Positions 31,329 to 32,705 of a stretch of DNA of 32,705 nucleotides are shown here, piece after piece. How positions within the stretch are numbered: the first letter of the stretch is position 1; every line of letters starts with the position of its first letter. Under the pieces are notes generated by a model, which made no database searches, was not told the origin of the DNA, and saw only the letters and a list, made by a program, of their open reading frames with translations. The stretch comes from GCA-020348365 sp964347995. Its GTDB lineage: Archaea > Thermoproteota > Bathyarchaeia > Bathyarchaeales > Bathyarchaeaceae. The position numbers and the translations under genes are program-made. The stretch spans positions 1 to 32,705 of the forward strand of contig CAYGBA010000012.1 in the NCBI GenBank assembly GCA_964347995.1, in the 5' to 3' direction.

Positions 31329-31706
31329 CTACGGTTTGAGCTCTGTGCTCTTCTTTATGCATTCTTGGTGCTTGTCGATCACATCGTCCACCAGTTGCTT
31401 GAGGCTTTCTTTCGGTTGGAAGCCTGCAACCGTCTCTATAGGTCTACCTTCGCAAAAGAAAACCAGGGTGGGTGTGCCCATAATTCCATACTTGACAGCA
31501 ATCTCTCTGTTCTCTTTACTCTCTAAAGCGTTGAGCTTGGCGAATTTCACTTTGCCTTCATATTCTCTGGCAACCCCGTTATAGATGGGCTTAAGCCTCT
31601 TGCACCAAGGACACTGTTCATGCCAAAAATCGACGAGGACCAAAGTGTCAGACTTCAAAATCTCCCTCTCCCAATCACCCGCACTCACATCCAAAACTTC
31701 ACTCAT
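31329..31706 (-). CDS. Thioredoxin (CPWC active site)
   Basis: A 125-residue thioredoxin. The active site is WHEQCPWCKRL (C32, C35), the cis-Pro loop is IMGTPTLVFFCEG, and VDFW precedes the active site as usual. A third Cys lies in VFFCEG and a fourth in HQECIKK near the C-terminus. It lies 31 bases behind the thioredoxin reductase on the same strand, so reductase and thioredoxin form an operon and likely work as a pair. Its ATG is 31706. Confidence 0.93.
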   Translation of the reverse strand: MSEVLDVSAGDWEREILKSDTLVLVDFWHEQCPWCKRLKPIYNGVAREYEGKVKFAKLNALESKENREIAVKYGIMGTPTLVFFCEGRPIETVAGFQPKESLKQLVDDVIDKHQECIKKSTELKP

Positions 31707-31737
31707 GGAAATTCACTCTCAACCTTCATAACCCCCT

Positions 31738-32667
31738 TTAGATCCCCTCCAAATATTTTTCTGCATCCAAAGCGGCTTTACATCCTTCTCCAGCCGCCGT
31801 AACAGCCTGACGATAGCGATAATCCTGGACATCACCTGCTGCGAAAACTCCTGCAACGCTAGTCTCCGTCCCATTATTGACCACTACATATCCTTTGTCA
31901 TCCAGCTCCACTTGACCCTTGAAGATTTCTGTGTTTGGTTTGTAGCCAATTGCTATAAAAACGGCATCACACGCCAGTTCAAACTCCTCAGCGGAATCCA
32001 CCTTCTTTAGCCTGACACCTTCAACCTTTTCTTTGCCAAGGATCTCTTGGACTGTGCTGTTCCAGACAATGTCTATCTTTGGATTTTTGAAGACTTGTTC
32101 TTGAAGAATCTTCGACGCCCTCAACTCATCCCTTCTATGAAGAACCTTAACTTCCCTCACAAACTTAGAAAGGGCTAATGCTTCCTCCATGGCCGTGTCA
32201 CCCCCTCCCACAACCACCGCCTTCTTACCTTTAAAGAAAGCTGCGTCACAAGTTGCACAGACCGAAACACCTCTCCCCCTCAATCGCGACTCACTCTCCA
32301 AGCCCAACCATTTGGCAGAAGCTCCAGTCGCGATGATAACTGATTTTCCCTGATACATTTTACTTCCGACTGTTACCTTGAAGGGTTTAGATGAGAAGTC
32401 TACAGCAGTGGCATCTTCAAAAATCATCTCGGCACCAAAGCGTTCAGCTTGCTTCCGCATGGTATCCATAAGATTGGGCCCAAGAATCCCCTCTTTGAAT
32501 CCTGGAAAGTTCTCCACTTCCATTGTCAACATCAGTTGTCCACCCCACATAGCTCCGGCAACAACAAGGGTCTTCAACTGCGATCTGCTGATATAAATAG
32601 CAGCCGTCAAGCCAGCCGGGCCAGAACCAATAATCATCACATCATAAATCTCATCAGAACCGCCCAA
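31738..32667 (-). CDS. trxB: Thioredoxin reductase
   Basis: A thioredoxin reductase of about 309 residues. The FAD-binding start is YDVMIIGSGPAGLTAAIYIS, the redox pair is in GVSVCATCDAAFF (C137, C140), the NAD(P) motif is AVVVGGGDTAMEEAL, and the C-terminal FAD site is GVFAAGDVQDYRYRQAVTAA. It transfers electrons from NAD(P)H or a related donor to the CPWC thioredoxin just downstream. The start is not an ATG: TTG 32667, with GAGGTG about 5 bases before it, is preferred to TTG 32685. Promoter elements probably lie beyond the right edge of the window. Confidence 0.93.
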   Translation of the reverse strand: MGGSDEIYDVMIIGSGPAGLTAAIYISRSQLKTLVVAGAMWGGQLMLTMEVENFPGFKEGILGPNLMDTMRKQAERFGAEMIFEDATAVDFSSKPFKVTVGSKMYQGKSVIIATGASAKWLGLESESRLRGRGVSVCATCDAAFFKGKKAVVVGGGDTAMEEALALSKFVREVKVLHRRDELRASKILQEQVFKNPKIDIVWNSTVQEILGKEKVEGVRLKKVDSAEEFELACDAVFIAIGYKPNTEIFKGQVELDDKGYVVVNNGTETSVAGVFAAGDVQDYRYRQAVTAAGEGCKAALDAEKYLEGI

Positions 32668-32705
32668 ATTCTCACCTCTAAACAAGAACCAATAATTGTT
32701 CTCCA

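Overview
The window (32,705 bases, mid GC) looks like a chromosome segment of an archaeon, most likely an uncultivated TACK-type lineage; Bathyarchaeia-like is my best guess but is inference. The evidence is AT-rich TATA boxes about 25 nt upstream of leaderless or short-leader starts, KaiC/RAD55-type ATPases, an ADP-forming acyl-CoA synthetase, a PDCD5-like DNA-binding protein, very small basic and zinc-ribbon proteins, and archaeal-style Shine-Dalgarno (SD) sites. I see no rRNA, tRNA, CRISPR array or insertion sequence.

Layout. Positions 1-10,699 hold three KaiC-family proteins (one a giant TPR protein with a dead ATP site), a secreted surface protein, an acyl-CoA synthetase fused to an acetyltransferase, and a ferritin-like/VIT1 metal transporter. 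Positions 10,805-13,416 hold a double-GNAT protein, a flavin-binding PNPOx-like protein and a UV-damage endonuclease. Positions 13,480-19,421 are sulfur-flavoured: an MBL-double-rhodanese protein, two half-size YeeE/YedE channels, a thioredoxin and a DUF202-like membrane protein. They are interrupted by a zinc-ribbon/basic-peptide pair, a PDCD5-like protein, a methyltransferase and a membrane protein. Positions 19,511-23,862 hold a minus-strand row (saccharopine dehydrogenase-like, TatD, a truncated M20 peptidase, rubrerythrin), divergent from ferritin and an UPF0173 metallo-hydrolase. Positions 24,001-32,667 hold YdeI, a GNAT-GrpB fusion, an ArsM-AbrB pair, a ModA-like/MoaD-like/methyltransferase cluster, a decaying patch with two frameshifted genes, a radical SAM protein, and thioredoxin with its reductase.

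How the genes may work together (inference). A recurring theme is redox, metal and sulfur stress: iron storage (ferritin, rubrerythrin, ferritin-VIT1), thiol redox (two thioredoxins, one reductase), persulfide/thiosulfate handling (MBL-rhodanese, YeeE pair), arsenic methylation (ArsM plus AbrB) and DNA repair (UVDE, TatD). A second theme is post-translational or energy sensing (KaiC-like ATPases, acyl-CoA synthetase-GNAT).

Structure not explained by genes. The hexamer GCGCGC occurs eight times by my reading, every time outside a coding region. A bipartite 10+10 base repeat appears in two distant intergenic regions. A TATA-preceded long stem-loop at 24,793-24,851 may be an RNA gene. Four gene remnants mark decay: a cut-off M20 peptidase, a GNAT tail, and two adjacent frameshifted ORFs. 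Start codons were moved from the longest ORF where an SD site, TATA spacing or family N-terminus argued for it.
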